Positions 36,573 to 45,305 of a stretch of 64,000 nt of DNA are shown here, in pieces. A program made the position numbers and the translations under genes. This DNA is from Olleya sp. Bg11-27 (GTDB lineage: Bacteria; Bacteroidota; Bacteroidia; Flavobacteriales; Flavobacteriaceae): positions 3,239,001-3,303,000 of the forward strand of contig NZ_CP025117.1 in assembly GCF_002831645.1 (NCBI RefSeq), in the 5' to 3' direction. A model generated the notes under the pieces. The model was not told the DNA's origin. It was given only the letters and a program-made list of their open reading frames with translations, and did not search any database. How positions within the stretch are numbered: the stretch's first letter is position 1; each line of letters starts with the position of its first letter.

Positions 36573-37238
36573 TTAAAATAACCCCAAATCTTTAACTATA
36601 GTTACTAAATGTATTGCATTTCTAGCTTTAAATTGGATCCGTAACTTATTCAGACGTTTTTCTAAGGAACTGACACTATTGGGTAACAAATTTTGAGCTT
36701 TTAAGTGTGTTGCAATCTGGCCCTGAGATAATCCAGTAGACAATAATCGGATTAATTCTATATCGTAGTCGTCAATCTCTAAATTGGTTTTTGGGCTTAG
36801 TGCCTGTTGCACTTGCGGAGACACATATTGCTCGTTATTATAAACTGTCGTTATGGCCTTATTAAGCTCGATTAAACCACGTCTCCCCTTACAGACATAA
36901 GCATTAGCTTGATATGTATTAACCAAAGCTCTTACTTTTTGCAAACGATCTTCTACAGAATAAACGATGATTTTTATTTCTGGATAGTCTTTTTTTAAAG
37001 CCTTTACCAAATCTTCTCCAGAGTTATAGGTTTGCTCCCTATGATCTGCTACAAATGATAAATCCGTTACTACCAAATCAAAAGGCACCCCATCCAAACT
37101 GGCTTTTTTAATTTTTAAATACGCGTCATCGCAATATTGTACTTGTTTTATATTAGTAATAGACAAGCTATCTAAAACGGTTAACACCCCTTGATTGATA
37201 CTTCCTAAGTCATCCGAAATCAAAACTTTTTTAAACAT
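36573..37238 (-). CDS. LuxR/NarL-type response regulator
   Basis: 221 residues: receiver domain 1-125 with phospho-acceptor Asp59 (LVVTDLSF), acidic pocket SDD (8-10) and Lys at VCKGRRG; then a GerE-like helix-turn-helix (about 155-215; DIELIRLLSTGLSQGQIATHL). The recognition-helix region is atypical, with a NSVSSLEKRLNKLRIQFKA stretch, as in many Bacteroidota regulators. It is encoded 3 bp after the TPR histidine kinase and is its cognate partner. Targets unknown. Confidence 0.88.
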   Translation of the reverse strand: MFKKVLISDDLGSINQGVLTVLDSLSITNIKQVQYCDDAYLKIKKASLDGVPFDLVVTDLSFVADHREQTYNSGEDLVKALKKDYPEIKIIVYSVEDRLQKVRALVNTYQANAYVCKGRRGLIELNKAITTVYNNEQYVSPQVQQALSPKTNLEIDDYDIELIRLLSTGLSQGQIATHLKAQNLLPNSVSSLEKRLNKLRIQFKARNAIHLVTIVKDLGLF

Positions 37239-37241
37239 AAT

Positions 37242-38870
37242 TTAAACTATAAAAAAGGCTTTAAAACCTTGGTTAATTTCTGAGTCAAAAGTAATTGTTC
37301 CATTAATAGACTGAATACGGTTTTCCACATTTTGTAAACCATTTTGTTTTTTTAACACACTTCCAACACCATTATCTTTATAACTTATTTCTATTTTTTT
37401 ATTTTTTTGGATGAAGACTAATACTACAATTGTAGCTTCGCTATGTTTTTTCATATTAGTCATTAACTCTTGAAGAATCCTATAAACTGCTGTCTTTTTT
37501 ATATCCGAAAGCACTTCCCACTCTATTATTGAAAGTCCTTTGGTCATCACATTGACTTGATCACTTTTATAACTTAATAATAAATCTGTAAGTAGTTCTT
37601 TAAAATCGTGCGCAACATCAATGGCACTATTTTCTTTTGAAATATCTCTAGTTTTGGTATAAATCTGCTCTAAATCATCCAAAACATCTTCTTTTACAAT
37701 AATATCACCTTGTAGTTTTGTCATAACCTGATAAACATCATTAGCCACTTCGTCATGTACTTTTTTAGAAATGCGAGTTTCTGTAGTATAGATTTCTAGT
37801 AATTTTTCTTTTCTATGTTTGTTTTTTAATAAAAAGAATAAGGATATACCAATAATAGAAAGGAGCACTACTATAAATTGATACTGTTGTTTTTTAGTTT
37901 TCTCTTTTTGAGATTTAAGTTCACTTTTACTGTAATCATATTTCATTGAAGCAAATTTATTTAAGTTAGTTTGCCTAGCTAATTTAATACTATCACTTAG
38001 TCTCAAATATGCTTCAAAAACAGAATAATCATTTAAATTCACTCTTAATTTAAGCGCATCTTCTCTGTAAGCTGCACTCTTAATAGTATTCGCTATATCG
38101 AATGCTTCTAGTGCAAATGCCTTCGCTGTATTGTAATCTTTTTTTTCTTTATAATAATTGGATAAATGGTTATAGCTAGCATATAAATTATATTTATTAT
38201 TCAATAACCTCCTGATTTCCAAACCCTCTAACATGAATAGGTAACCTTCCGCTTTGTTTAATTTAAATTTCACAAAACCTAAATTATCTAATACTCTCGC
38301 TTTTTCAGTTGAATCATTAACTCTATCAAACAGACTATGCGCTTTTAGAAGCTCTACTTCTGCTTTTTCAAACTGTTTATCCTCTTTTAATACATTAGAT
38401 ATATTATTATATAGCGTCATACTATCTCTTGCTGTTTCTGCTAAAGCAAAAGACGTTTTATATGTTTCTATAGCTTTTGTGGTATTACGTTGTTCTTTAT
38501 ATAAAATCCCCAAACGATTATATAATATAGCTTTAAGTCTTAAATAATATGAATCTACTTTTTTTTCATTATCAATTAATCCTATAGCCTTCACTACCGA
38601 AACCTCACTTTCATAATAAAATCCTACCTTATATTCTATTATAGATATATGTAATAAATCGTAGGCTATTCTTTTAATATTGTTCTTGTTTAATTCTTTT
38701 TTTAAATCATTTTGAAAAAACTGATATGCCTTTACTAAATCATCACTAGATTTTACATGTTCTATTATATCAACATAATAAGCTGTGCTATCCTTATTTT
38801 GTTGAGAAAAACTGGTTTTATAAACCATAAAAAAAACAAAAAAGAGGAATGAATATTTAAATAATTTCAT
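37242..38870 (-). CDS. TPR-containing sensor histidine kinase (HisKA_3-like)
   Basis: 542 residues. An N-terminal signal/anchor precedes a periplasmic array of tetratricopeptide repeats (about 30-310; ILYNRLGILYKEQRNTTKAI, LDNLGFVKFKLNKAEGY). One transmembrane helix is at about 331-348, then a coiled stretch and the kinase: His372 in KKVHDEVANDVYQ, ELMTNMKKHSEAT (N box) and YKDNGVGS (G1). The final glycine-rich box is short and the protein ends at INQGFKAFFIV. It signals to the regulator encoded 3 bp downstream. The TPR array probably senses a protein or peptide; a small polyproline lipoprotein is encoded 27 bp upstream. Confidence 0.88.
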   Translation of the reverse strand: MKLFKYSFLFFVFFMVYKTSFSQQNKDSTAYYVDIIEHVKSSDDLVKAYQFFQNDLKKELNKNNIKRIAYDLLHISIIEYKVGFYYESEVSVVKAIGLIDNEKKVDSYYLRLKAILYNRLGILYKEQRNTTKAIETYKTSFALAETARDSMTLYNNISNVLKEDKQFEKAEVELLKAHSLFDRVNDSTEKARVLDNLGFVKFKLNKAEGYLFMLEGLEIRRLLNNKYNLYASYNHLSNYYKEKKDYNTAKAFALEAFDIANTIKSAAYREDALKLRVNLNDYSVFEAYLRLSDSIKLARQTNLNKFASMKYDYSKSELKSQKEKTKKQQYQFIVVLLSIIGISLFFLLKNKHRKEKLLEIYTTETRISKKVHDEVANDVYQVMTKLQGDIIVKEDVLDDLEQIYTKTRDISKENSAIDVAHDFKELLTDLLLSYKSDQVNVMTKGLSIIEWEVLSDIKKTAVYRILQELMTNMKKHSEATIVVLVFIQKNKKIEISYKDNGVGSVLKKQNGLQNVENRIQSINGTITFDSEINQGFKAFFIV

Positions 38871-38897
38871 TCCTCTAAAATAGTAACTATTTTTAAG

Positions 38898-39083
38898 TTA
38901 TTTACCGCCTTGAGCTATTTTCCCTCCATCTGTTGGCGGTGGTGGCGGTGGTGGTTCTAATTCACCATCCTCGCCACAACAGGCATGGGTAGAATTAATA
39001 TCTTCAACTATATTCTCTGGTGTACAAGAAAATAATGTCGCATTGAGGAAAACCGTAAACATTATAACATATATTTTATTCAT
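38898..39083 (-). CDS. Small polyproline lipoprotein, 61 residues
   Basis: A signal peptide with lipobox cysteine Cys20 (ATLFSC) leaves a mature peptide of 42 residues: an acidic part with a vicinal HACCGEDGE cysteine pair, then seven prolines in a row and a Gly/Lys tail. It is the first gene of a unit with the TPR kinase and response regulator. The position suggests a ligand or tether for the kinase's TPR domain; this is inference. Coding is supported by the intact lipobox and the operon position. Confidence 0.72.
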   Translation of the reverse strand: MNKIYVIMFTVFLNATLFSCTPENIVEDINSTHACCGEDGELEPPPPPPPTDGGKIAQGGK

Positions 39084-39171
39084 TTTGTAGTATTAAAAAT
39101 TAGACATCAGTGTTGCTGTCCGAGATTTTACTCAGATACTTTTATAGTTTAACAACACATTTAAATAATAA

Positions 39172-39183
39172 AGAGACGTCTCT
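39172..39183. promoter_or_regulatory. Perfect 12-bp palindrome AGAGACGTCTCT
   Basis: A perfect palindrome in the divergent intergenic region between the polyproline lipoprotein (minus) and the unknown membrane protein (plus). Possible operator for a dimeric regulator, for example the LuxR-type protein of the adjacent operon. No binding evidence. Confidence 0.35.
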
Positions 39184-39340
39184 CTTTCAGGAAGTTTAGA
39201 GCGCAGGAGTAATTAGATATTATTACTTCCCAATTACTAATATCAATTTACTTCGCAACTCTAATATTGAATTGATCAGTGCCGTAAACCATATTATGAT
39301 TATGACATAAATTAATTCTGAAGCAAATAAAAGGAACAAT

Positions 39341-39384
39341 TAGAAAACGAATAGGAAACCACTAGGAAGTGTTTAGGAAACTTT
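39341..39384 (+). promoter_or_regulatory. Four direct repeats (TAGGAA-type) with exact 11-bp period
   Basis: TAGAAAACGAA, TAGGAAACCAC, TAGGAAGTGTT and TAGGAAACTTT start at 39341, 39352, 39363 and 39374. The 11-bp spacing puts all copies on one face of the DNA helix. A TAATTTTT -7-like element follows at about 39403, so the repeats sit where an activator or repressor would bind. They show that the frame upstream of 39432 is regulatory rather than coding. Confidence 0.6.
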
Positions 39385-39431
39385 TGAGAAAAAAAAATCC
39401 TAATTTTTTCCTGATAAAAACAACTAAAAAA

Positions 39432-40148
39432 ATGCATAAAAAGCTAATTATTTTCGCCTTTGAGAAAGCAAAAAAAGAAGAAATAAAAAAAGGCATAAAG
39501 ACACCATCTTTAACCCATCTCGCTAAAAATATTTCATTAATTATAGAAGACTATTCAGGATTGGCTTTTGGAGAAAAAAGCTTGAGAAACTACTACAATT
39601 CGGCCATAAAAGAAAATGAAGAAACCAATATCAAGCAACCAAAAGTTATTAATGCTTTATGTCAGTATTTAGGATATGAAGATTATCCGGAATTTTATAA
39701 TCAAAAAGGTGTATTAGAGACAAATGATATAACTGATAACAGCTTTAAAAAAGAGAGTCAATCTTTTAATTTCAATAGAAAAAAAATAATGAGCTATTCA
39801 ATTATAGCAATTATAATTGGCTACTTCGGATATGATACTACAAAAAAAGACTGTATGATTTGGGTCAATAATACCCACTATGAACTTGTTTCATGTGATA
39901 AAAAAGAAGACTTGCGGTCTCTATCAAAAGACCAATATATTTTAGAGAATTTTAGACGTGTAAAACCAGATTCTACTTATCCGTTTTTTAAAATTAATGG
40001 CGCGGAAAATTTATGGTATGAAAAAAATAATACTGGTGATTTAGACTATTTCACAAGTTATGGAGCCCATCCAATTACAGGAAAAACTTTAAAAAGAATA
40101 ACACCTTACATGATAAAAACACATATATGGAAGAGGTTTAAGCGATAA
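39432..40148 (+). CDS. Unknown single-pass membrane protein with HTH-like N-terminus
   Basis: 238 residues from ATG 39432. A GTG at 39369 would add 21 residues, but it lies inside the 11-bp repeat block. Residues 1-100 are basic and helical (SLTHLAKNISLIIEDYSGLA, then VINALCQYLGYEDYPEFY), resembling a winged-helix or other DNA-binding fold seen in Bacteroidota proteins that I cannot name. One membrane helix (MSYSIIAIIIGYFGYD, about 118-135) separates this from an extracytoplasmic domain with two cysteines. A membrane-tethered regulator is possible. The promoter region with phased repeats suggests tight control, perhaps by the adjacent two-component system. Confidence 0.65.
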   Translation: MHKKLIIFAFEKAKKEEIKKGIKTPSLTHLAKNISLIIEDYSGLAFGEKSLRNYYNSAIKENEETNIKQPKVINALCQYLGYEDYPEFYNQKGVLETNDITDNSFKKESQSFNFNRKKIMSYSIIAIIIGYFGYDTTKKDCMIWVNNTHYELVSCDKKEDLRSLSKDQYILENFRRVKPDSTYPFFKINGAENLWYEKNNTGDLDYFTSYGAHPITGKTLKRITPYMIKTHIWKRFKR

Positions 40149-40277
40149 TTATAGTAACACAGAATGTTCGTTAATTTATGCCATAAAGACAATGCTTTAC
40201 CATAAAATCAATATCCAATGGTTAATAGTATAACAGTCAATAGATATTAACTTTCTTTTAAACTAGAAGTACAAAAC

Positions 40278-41504
40278 CTAATCAAAACGATAATATCCAC
40301 ATTTTAAATAGGCACCTTCAGGGAATCCAATAGGATGATCCGTATCATGCTGTGTGTTTTTAATAGTTTTAAAAGTTCTTTTTGTACTAGATAGTGTTGC
40401 TATGTTAATATCGTAAAATGCCTGTGCTGTTACTCGACTAGAACAAGACGCCAATACTAACAACCCTTTTTTTGCGGTTAATTGCTCTCCTAACTGTGCT
40501 AATTGCGCATATTTTTTCTTGGCTAAATCTATTTCTGTTTGCTGCTTCGCAAAACTTGGTGGATCAATAACTACAACATCAAAAACAACTCCTTTTTTCA
40601 CCAAATGCTTTAAAGCTTTAAAAGCATCGTCCGCAATGGTATGATGTATTCCTGAATACGTATTTAGTTCTCCATTTTGTTTTGCAATTTCTAATGCTTG
40701 TGCACTAATATCTAAACTAGTTACCTCTGTAGCTCCATTAGCTAAAGCATGCACGGAGAATCCCCCCGCGTAACTAAAAACATCTAAAACTGTTTTACCA
40801 TTACTAAACAGACCAACTTGTCTTCTATTATCTCTGTGATCTAAGAAGTAACCTGTTTTATGTCCTTTTATAACATTTGCCGAAAAATTAACGCCATGCT
40901 CTACAAACTGAACAACCTCGTTTTCAAGTGTCCCATAAACTACATCGCCATCCTTTAATTGGTGTGTTTTGGATTGTTGTAAACCGCGACTTAATCGGAT
41001 AACAACTGTTTTACATTTTGAAATACTTATTAAACTTTCTAAAATAGAATGTATGTAGGGTAACCAAATTTCTGAATACAATTTAACCACCAATACATCG
41101 GCATAAACATCTGCTATTAACGACGGAAAACCATCATTTTCGCCAAATAATAAGCGATAACTATTAGTATTGGTTTCTAATAACGGTAAGCGCTTTGCGT
41201 AAGCAGTTTGAATTTTTTGCTTAAAAAACTCAGCATCAATTACCACAGATGCTGTATCATTATAAATCATTTTCAATTGGATAGGCGAATTGGCATCATA
41301 TAGCCCGATGCCAATCATGGCATTTCTTCGCTTTCCGAAAATAATAGCTAAATCTCCTGTATTAGCATCATTATTAATCTTAACTATACTATCTGAAAAC
41401 ACCCAAGGATGTCCTTGATGTACATATTGTTCCCCATTAGACGTTAGTTTTACTGCTAATCGTTTTGGCTTTAAGTTGGATGGTATTGCTTCAGAAATTA
41501 TCAT
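40278..41504 (-). CDS. rlmI: RlmI-like 23S rRNA (cytosine-C5) methyltransferase
   Basis: 408 residues: an N-terminal PUA-like RNA-binding domain (about 15-90; HQGHPWVFSDSIVKI), a central EEHEE-like part, and the Rossmann SAM domain (FLDHRDNRRQV, DVFSYAGGFSVHALANGA, VVIDPPSFAK and the catalytic cysteine region ASCSSR). These match E. coli RlmI, which methylates C1962 of 23S rRNA. Length is standard. The promoter box TAATTTTG ends 4 nt from the ATG. Confidence 0.88.
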   Translation of the reverse strand: MIISEAIPSNLKPKRLAVKLTSNGEQYVHQGHPWVFSDSIVKINNDANTGDLAIIFGKRRNAMIGIGLYDANSPIQLKMIYNDTASVVIDAEFFKQKIQTAYAKRLPLLETNTNSYRLLFGENDGFPSLIADVYADVLVVKLYSEIWLPYIHSILESLISISKCKTVVIRLSRGLQQSKTHQLKDGDVVYGTLENEVVQFVEHGVNFSANVIKGHKTGYFLDHRDNRRQVGLFSNGKTVLDVFSYAGGFSVHALANGATEVTSLDISAQALEIAKQNGELNTYSGIHHTIADDAFKALKHLVKKGVVFDVVVIDPPSFAKQQTEIDLAKKKYAQLAQLGEQLTAKKGLLVLASCSSRVTAQAFYDINIATLSSTKRTFKTIKNTQHDTDHPIGFPEGAYLKCGYYRFD

Positions 41505-41508
41505 GATA

Positions 41509-41516
41509 CAAAATTA
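41509..41516 (-). promoter_or_regulatory. -7 box TAATTTTG, 4 nt before the rlmI ATG
   Basis: A perfect TAnnTTTG match on the minus strand followed by TATC and ATG. It predicts a leaderless mRNA, like the MFS gene at 26019. Confidence 0.58.
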
Positions 41517-41650
41517 GTGTTTTTATTATCATTGTTAGCATCACAAAGCTATCTAGCACAATAAAAATTGTGCTTTTAAATGTAATAATTTTGAGACGTC
41601 ATACATGACACTTTTAATACTAGATCAATTATTAAATACAACCGATAAAC

Positions 41651-41700
41651 ACATAACAAAATAACCGATGTGAGATTACAATAATCACCACATCGGTTAT
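41651..41700 (-). terminator. Terminator after the desaturase gene
   Basis: Arms ATAACCGATGTG and CACATCGGTTAT pair over 12 bp with an inner GATTA/TAATC extension; on the minus strand TTTTGTT follows. It ends 71 bp after the desaturase stop. Confidence 0.82.
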
Positions 41701-41770
41701 AAGTATAAATATATTAAAGACAAGTTATAAAGAGCTCTTAAAAAAGTATCTGTAACGAGCAAAAGATCTA

Positions 41771-42505
41771 CTAAACTGCTGTTTTCTTAATTTTAATAAT
41801 ACGTAGTTTATCTAAAACAACCATTATTAAGTAAGTAAAATCAATTTCAAACCAGCGTACCCCAAAGTTTGCACGTCCACTATGTGAGTGGTGATTATTA
41901 TGATACCCTTCTCCCATCATTAAAATATCAATGGGTAATAGATTTTTAGAAGTATCACTAACCTTAAAATTACGGTAACCGTAAATGTGAGCAAACCAGT
42001 TAATAATAACACCGTGGATCGGAGCCATAAAAAAGGCTATTGGCAATAATAACCATTGCCACCAAGCGGTTGCAAAAACAATAAAAAACACGATATAAGC
42101 TGCAGCCCATGATAATCTAGAAATTCTTGAACTTGCTATTTTATCAAATGCCTTCCACTGTGGTACGTTTTTAGTAAATTTATCCGCTACTGCAATACGC
42201 TTTTTATTAATGTCTTGATAAATGTTTTTGGTACGCCACATCATCGTGAACAAGTTACTGTCGTATTTAGGAGAATGTGGATCTTTTTCGGTATCTGCAT
42301 ACGCATGATGCATCCTATGCATTACGCCATAACCATAAGCACTTAAATAATTAGAACCTTGAAATACCCACGTTAATACAAAACAAACGCGTTCTGTAAC
42401 TTTAGACATTGTATATGTTTGGTGCGCTGCGTAACGGTGTAAAAAGAAGGTTTGAAAGAACAAACCTGTGTACCATAAAATAATGATAAAGATTATAATA
42501 GTCAT
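41771..42505 (-). CDS. Acyl-CoA / fatty acid delta-9-type desaturase
   Basis: 244 residues with four membrane helices and the three histidine boxes of the integral di-iron desaturases: H23-R-Y-A-A-H28, H63-R-M-H-H67 and YHNNHHSHSG near the C-terminus. It is shorter than eukaryotic stearoyl-CoA desaturases but normal for bacterial ones. It inserts a double bond into membrane acyl chains, typically for cold adaptation. A Crp-family regulator is encoded just upstream in the same direction with a 57-bp gap. Confidence 0.9.
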   Translation of the reverse strand: MTIIIFIIILWYTGLFFQTFFLHRYAAHQTYTMSKVTERVCFVLTWVFQGSNYLSAYGYGVMHRMHHAYADTEKDPHSPKYDSNLFTMMWRTKNIYQDINKKRIAVADKFTKNVPQWKAFDKIASSRISRLSWAAAYIVFFIVFATAWWQWLLLPIAFFMAPIHGVIINWFAHIYGYRNFKVSDTSKNLLPIDILMMGEGYHNNHHSHSGRANFGVRWFEIDFTYLIMVVLDKLRIIKIKKTAV

Positions 42506-42562
42506 AGTCTTTGTTTTATTACAAAGGTCTATAATTATAATCAGAAATAAAATGAACCTAAG

Positions 42563-43135
42563 TTAAGAAATACGCTTTCTAATTCGGCTTAACGCCTGTG
42601 GTGTCACACCAATATAAGAAGCAATATACTTCAGCGGAATCTCTTTTATTAAGTTGGGACGTTCTGTAAATAAATTAAGGTAACGGGTTTCTGCAGACTC
42701 ATTTAACAAAGACTGTTCTCGTTTTGATTTGATCAAAAATAAACGCTCTGAAGACAAGCGACCAATAACATTACCTGCAAAACTTTTCTCATATACTTCC
42801 TGTAAATCTTGATATGAAATACTCCACATGGAAATATCTGTTAGCGCTTGCAATTTGTAAAGTGATGGTTTTTTAGTAAGAAATGAATCATACGCACTAA
42901 CAAATTCGTTTTTAAAACAAAAACCAAAAGTTAAATCTTTCTTTTCTTCTTGTTTCGGAATTAAAAAGCGCGCAATACCTTCTTCTATAAATGAGATATA
43001 GTTTTCCGTCTCTCCAACATCTAAAATAGTGGTCTTTTTTTTGAAGATTCTATTTTTTAATTTAGAAGAAAACAACTGCCAATCTGCATCAGAAATGGAG
43101 ACCGTTTTTTCTATATATTCTCTAATGTTTACCAT
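42563..43135 (-). CDS. Crp/Fnr family transcriptional regulator
   Basis: 190 residues. A cupin-like cNMP-binding fold (about 20-120; [27 protein letters not shown]) is followed by a short winged helix ([24 protein letters not shown]). The cNMP-binding consensus arginine region is not conserved, as is common for Bacteroidota members of this family, so the ligand is unknown. It may control the neighbouring desaturase gene; this is inferred from position. Confidence 0.85.
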   Translation of the reverse strand: MVNIREYIEKTVSISDADWQLFSSKLKNRIFKKKTTILDVGETENYISFIEEGIARFLIPKQEEKKDLTFGFCFKNEFVSAYDSFLTKKPSLYKLQALTDISMWSISYQDLQEVYEKSFAGNVIGRLSSERLFLIKSKREQSLLNESAETRYLNLFTERPNLIKEIPLKYIASYIGVTPQALSRIRKRIS

Positions 43136-43369
43136 ATTTACTTATCGTTTGCAAATATCGCCATATAATTTAATAGTTATATTAATTTTGACTTAAATAC
43201 TGCGATCGTTTTAAGAAATAAGTCTTAAATATTAAAATTAATGGTGAATTTTTATTTTTTTAAAACTTTATTGAATAAAACCCTTCCGAATTCATGCTTT
43301 TAAGAAAGTATGAATCCACCTTCCCTGAAAAGAGAAATAGTACTAAATGTGGATTACTCTTATGTTAAA

Positions 43370-44569
43370 CCCTTCCGAATCCATACTTTTTAGAAAGCAT
43401 GAATCCACCTTCCCTAAAAAAAGGGAAGGAATACTTACTGTTGTAGGCTTACTGAGGTTTGACTACTCTTATACAAACCCCTTCCGAATACTTACTATTA
43501 TGATTTAATTAAACTAATATTTAGAAAATACAACAATTATCAAAATCAACTAAATGAAACCTGTAAAAACAGCCGAGTAAAAGTCTCCTCCTTTTTTTAA
43601 GGAGGAGAATGAATTTAAAATTCCCTTAAAAGAATTTTAAAGAAAGAGGTGGTTATTTATTACTACCAAGAAAACCCTTCCGAATCCATACTTTTTAGAA
43701 AGCATGAATCCACCTTCCCTAAAAAAAGGGAAGGAATACTTACTGTTGTAGGCTTACTGAGGTTTGACTACTCTTATACAAACCCCTTCCGAATACTTAC
43801 TATTATGATTTAATTAAACTAATATTTAGAAAATACAACAATTATCAAAATCAACTAAATGAAACCTGTAAAAACAGCCGAGTAAAAGTCTCCTCCTTTT
43901 TTTAAGGAGGAGAATGAATTTAAAATTCCCTTAAAAGAATTTTAAAGAAAGAGGTGGTTATTTATTACTACCAAGAAAACCCTTCCGAATCCATACTTTT
44001 TAGAAAGCATGAATCCACCTTCCCTAAAAAAAGGGAAGGAATACTTACTGTTGTAGGCTTACTGAGGTTTGACTACTCTTATACAAACCCCTTCCGAATA
44101 CTTACTATTATGATTTAATTAAACTAATATTTAGAAAATACAACAATTATCAAAATCAACTAAATGAAACCTGTAAAAACAGCCGAGTAAAAGTCTCCTC
44201 CTTTTTTTAAGGAGGAGAATGAATTTAAAATTCCCTTAAAAGAATTTTAAAGAAAGAGGTGGTTATTTATTACTACCAAGAAAACCCTTCCGAATCCATA
44301 CTTTTTAGAAAGCATGAATCCACCTTCCCTAAAAAAAGGGAAGGAATACTTACTGTTGTAGGCTTACTGAGGTTTGACTACTCTTATACAAACCCCTTCC
44401 GAATACTTACTATTATGATTTAATTAAACTAATATTTAGAAAATACAACAATTATCAAAATCAACTAAATGAAACCTGTAAAAACAGCCGAGTAAAAGTC
44501 TCCTCCTTTTTTTAAGGAGGAGAATGAATTTAAAATTCCCTTAAAAGAATTTTAAAGAAAGAGGTGGTC
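43370..44569. repeat. Identical core: almost four perfect 305-bp tandem copies
   Basis: Units starting at 43370, 43675 and 43980 read as identical over 305 bp, and the unit at 44285 is identical until about 44569, where GGTGGTTATTTATT becomes GGTGGTCTTTTTT. Flanking units differ at several percent of positions. This points to recent amplification, or to ongoing expansion and contraction. Confidence 0.92.
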
Positions 44570-44886
44570 TTTTTTACTACCAAAAAAGCTCTTCCGAATC
44601 CATACTTTTTTTTGGAAAGCATGAATCCACCTTCCCTAAAAAGAGGGAAGGAATACTTACTGTTGTGGCTTACTGAAGTTTGATTACTCTTATGCTAAAC
44701 CCTTCCGAATATTTACTATTGTGGTTTAATTGAAATAATATTTAAAAAAACAACTAATATCGAAATCAACTAAATGAAACCTGCAAAAACACCCGAGTAA
44801 AAGTCTCCTCCTTTTTTTCAAGGAGGAGAATGAATTTAAAATTCCCTTAAAAGAATTTTAAAGAAAGAGGTGGTTATTTATTACTA

Positions 44887-45243
44887 CTATTTAAAACAAG
44901 TTTTTATCCCATTAAGCACATAATCTAGATCTTCAAAAACAAATTTATTCTCAATTCTGAAAATAGTAAATCCCAAATTATTTAAAACCTCATCACGTTC
45001 GTAATCTTTTAATTGTTGTTCAAAACGCAAATGATAGCCACCATCCAACTCAATGATCAACTTTTCTTTTGGACAATAAAAATCAACGATATAATTTAAT
45101 ATACTATGTTGCCTTCTAAATTTGCGTCCTTCTAACTGTTTTTGTTTTAAATGATTCCATAGTGTTGCCTCAACAGACGTCAAATCTTTACGGAGTGCTT
45201 TTCTCTTATCTTCTAAGTATTTACGATTATGTATGGGTTTCAT
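44887..45243 (-). CDS. DUF559 (Vsr/PD-(D/E)XK-like) endonuclease domain protein inside the repeat array
   Basis: 118 residues from ATG 45243; a longer frame to 45369 would translate repeat-unit DNA (MDSCFLKSMDSEGF) and is rejected. It starts MKPIHNRKYLEDKRKALRK, then the DUF559 core SVEATLWNHLKQKQLEGRKF, RRQHSILNYIVDFYCPKEKL, IIELDGGYH with the Asp...Glu-x-Asp acidic residues of a Vsr-like nuclease. Length is typical for stand-alone DUF559 proteins. Repeat units flank it on both sides, and its TAG stop overlaps the conserved end of the left unit. A role in spreading or amplifying the repeats is inferred from this arrangement, by analogy to REP-associated transposases. Confidence 0.85.
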   Translation of the reverse strand: MKPIHNRKYLEDKRKALRKDLTSVEATLWNHLKQKQLEGRKFRRQHSILNYIVDFYCPKEKLIIELDGGYHLRFEQQLKDYERDEVLNNLGFTIFRIENKFVFEDLDYVLNGIKTCFK

Positions 45244-45305
45244 TTTTACATCTATTGAATAACTAAAGTTATGAAAATATATTTTATGGGGGTTTGTGAT
45301 TGACT

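Noticed and set aside
39369-39431. GTG start for the unknown membrane protein
   Set aside because: It lies inside the block of 11-bp regulatory repeats; ATG 39432 follows a -7-like box at a normal distance.
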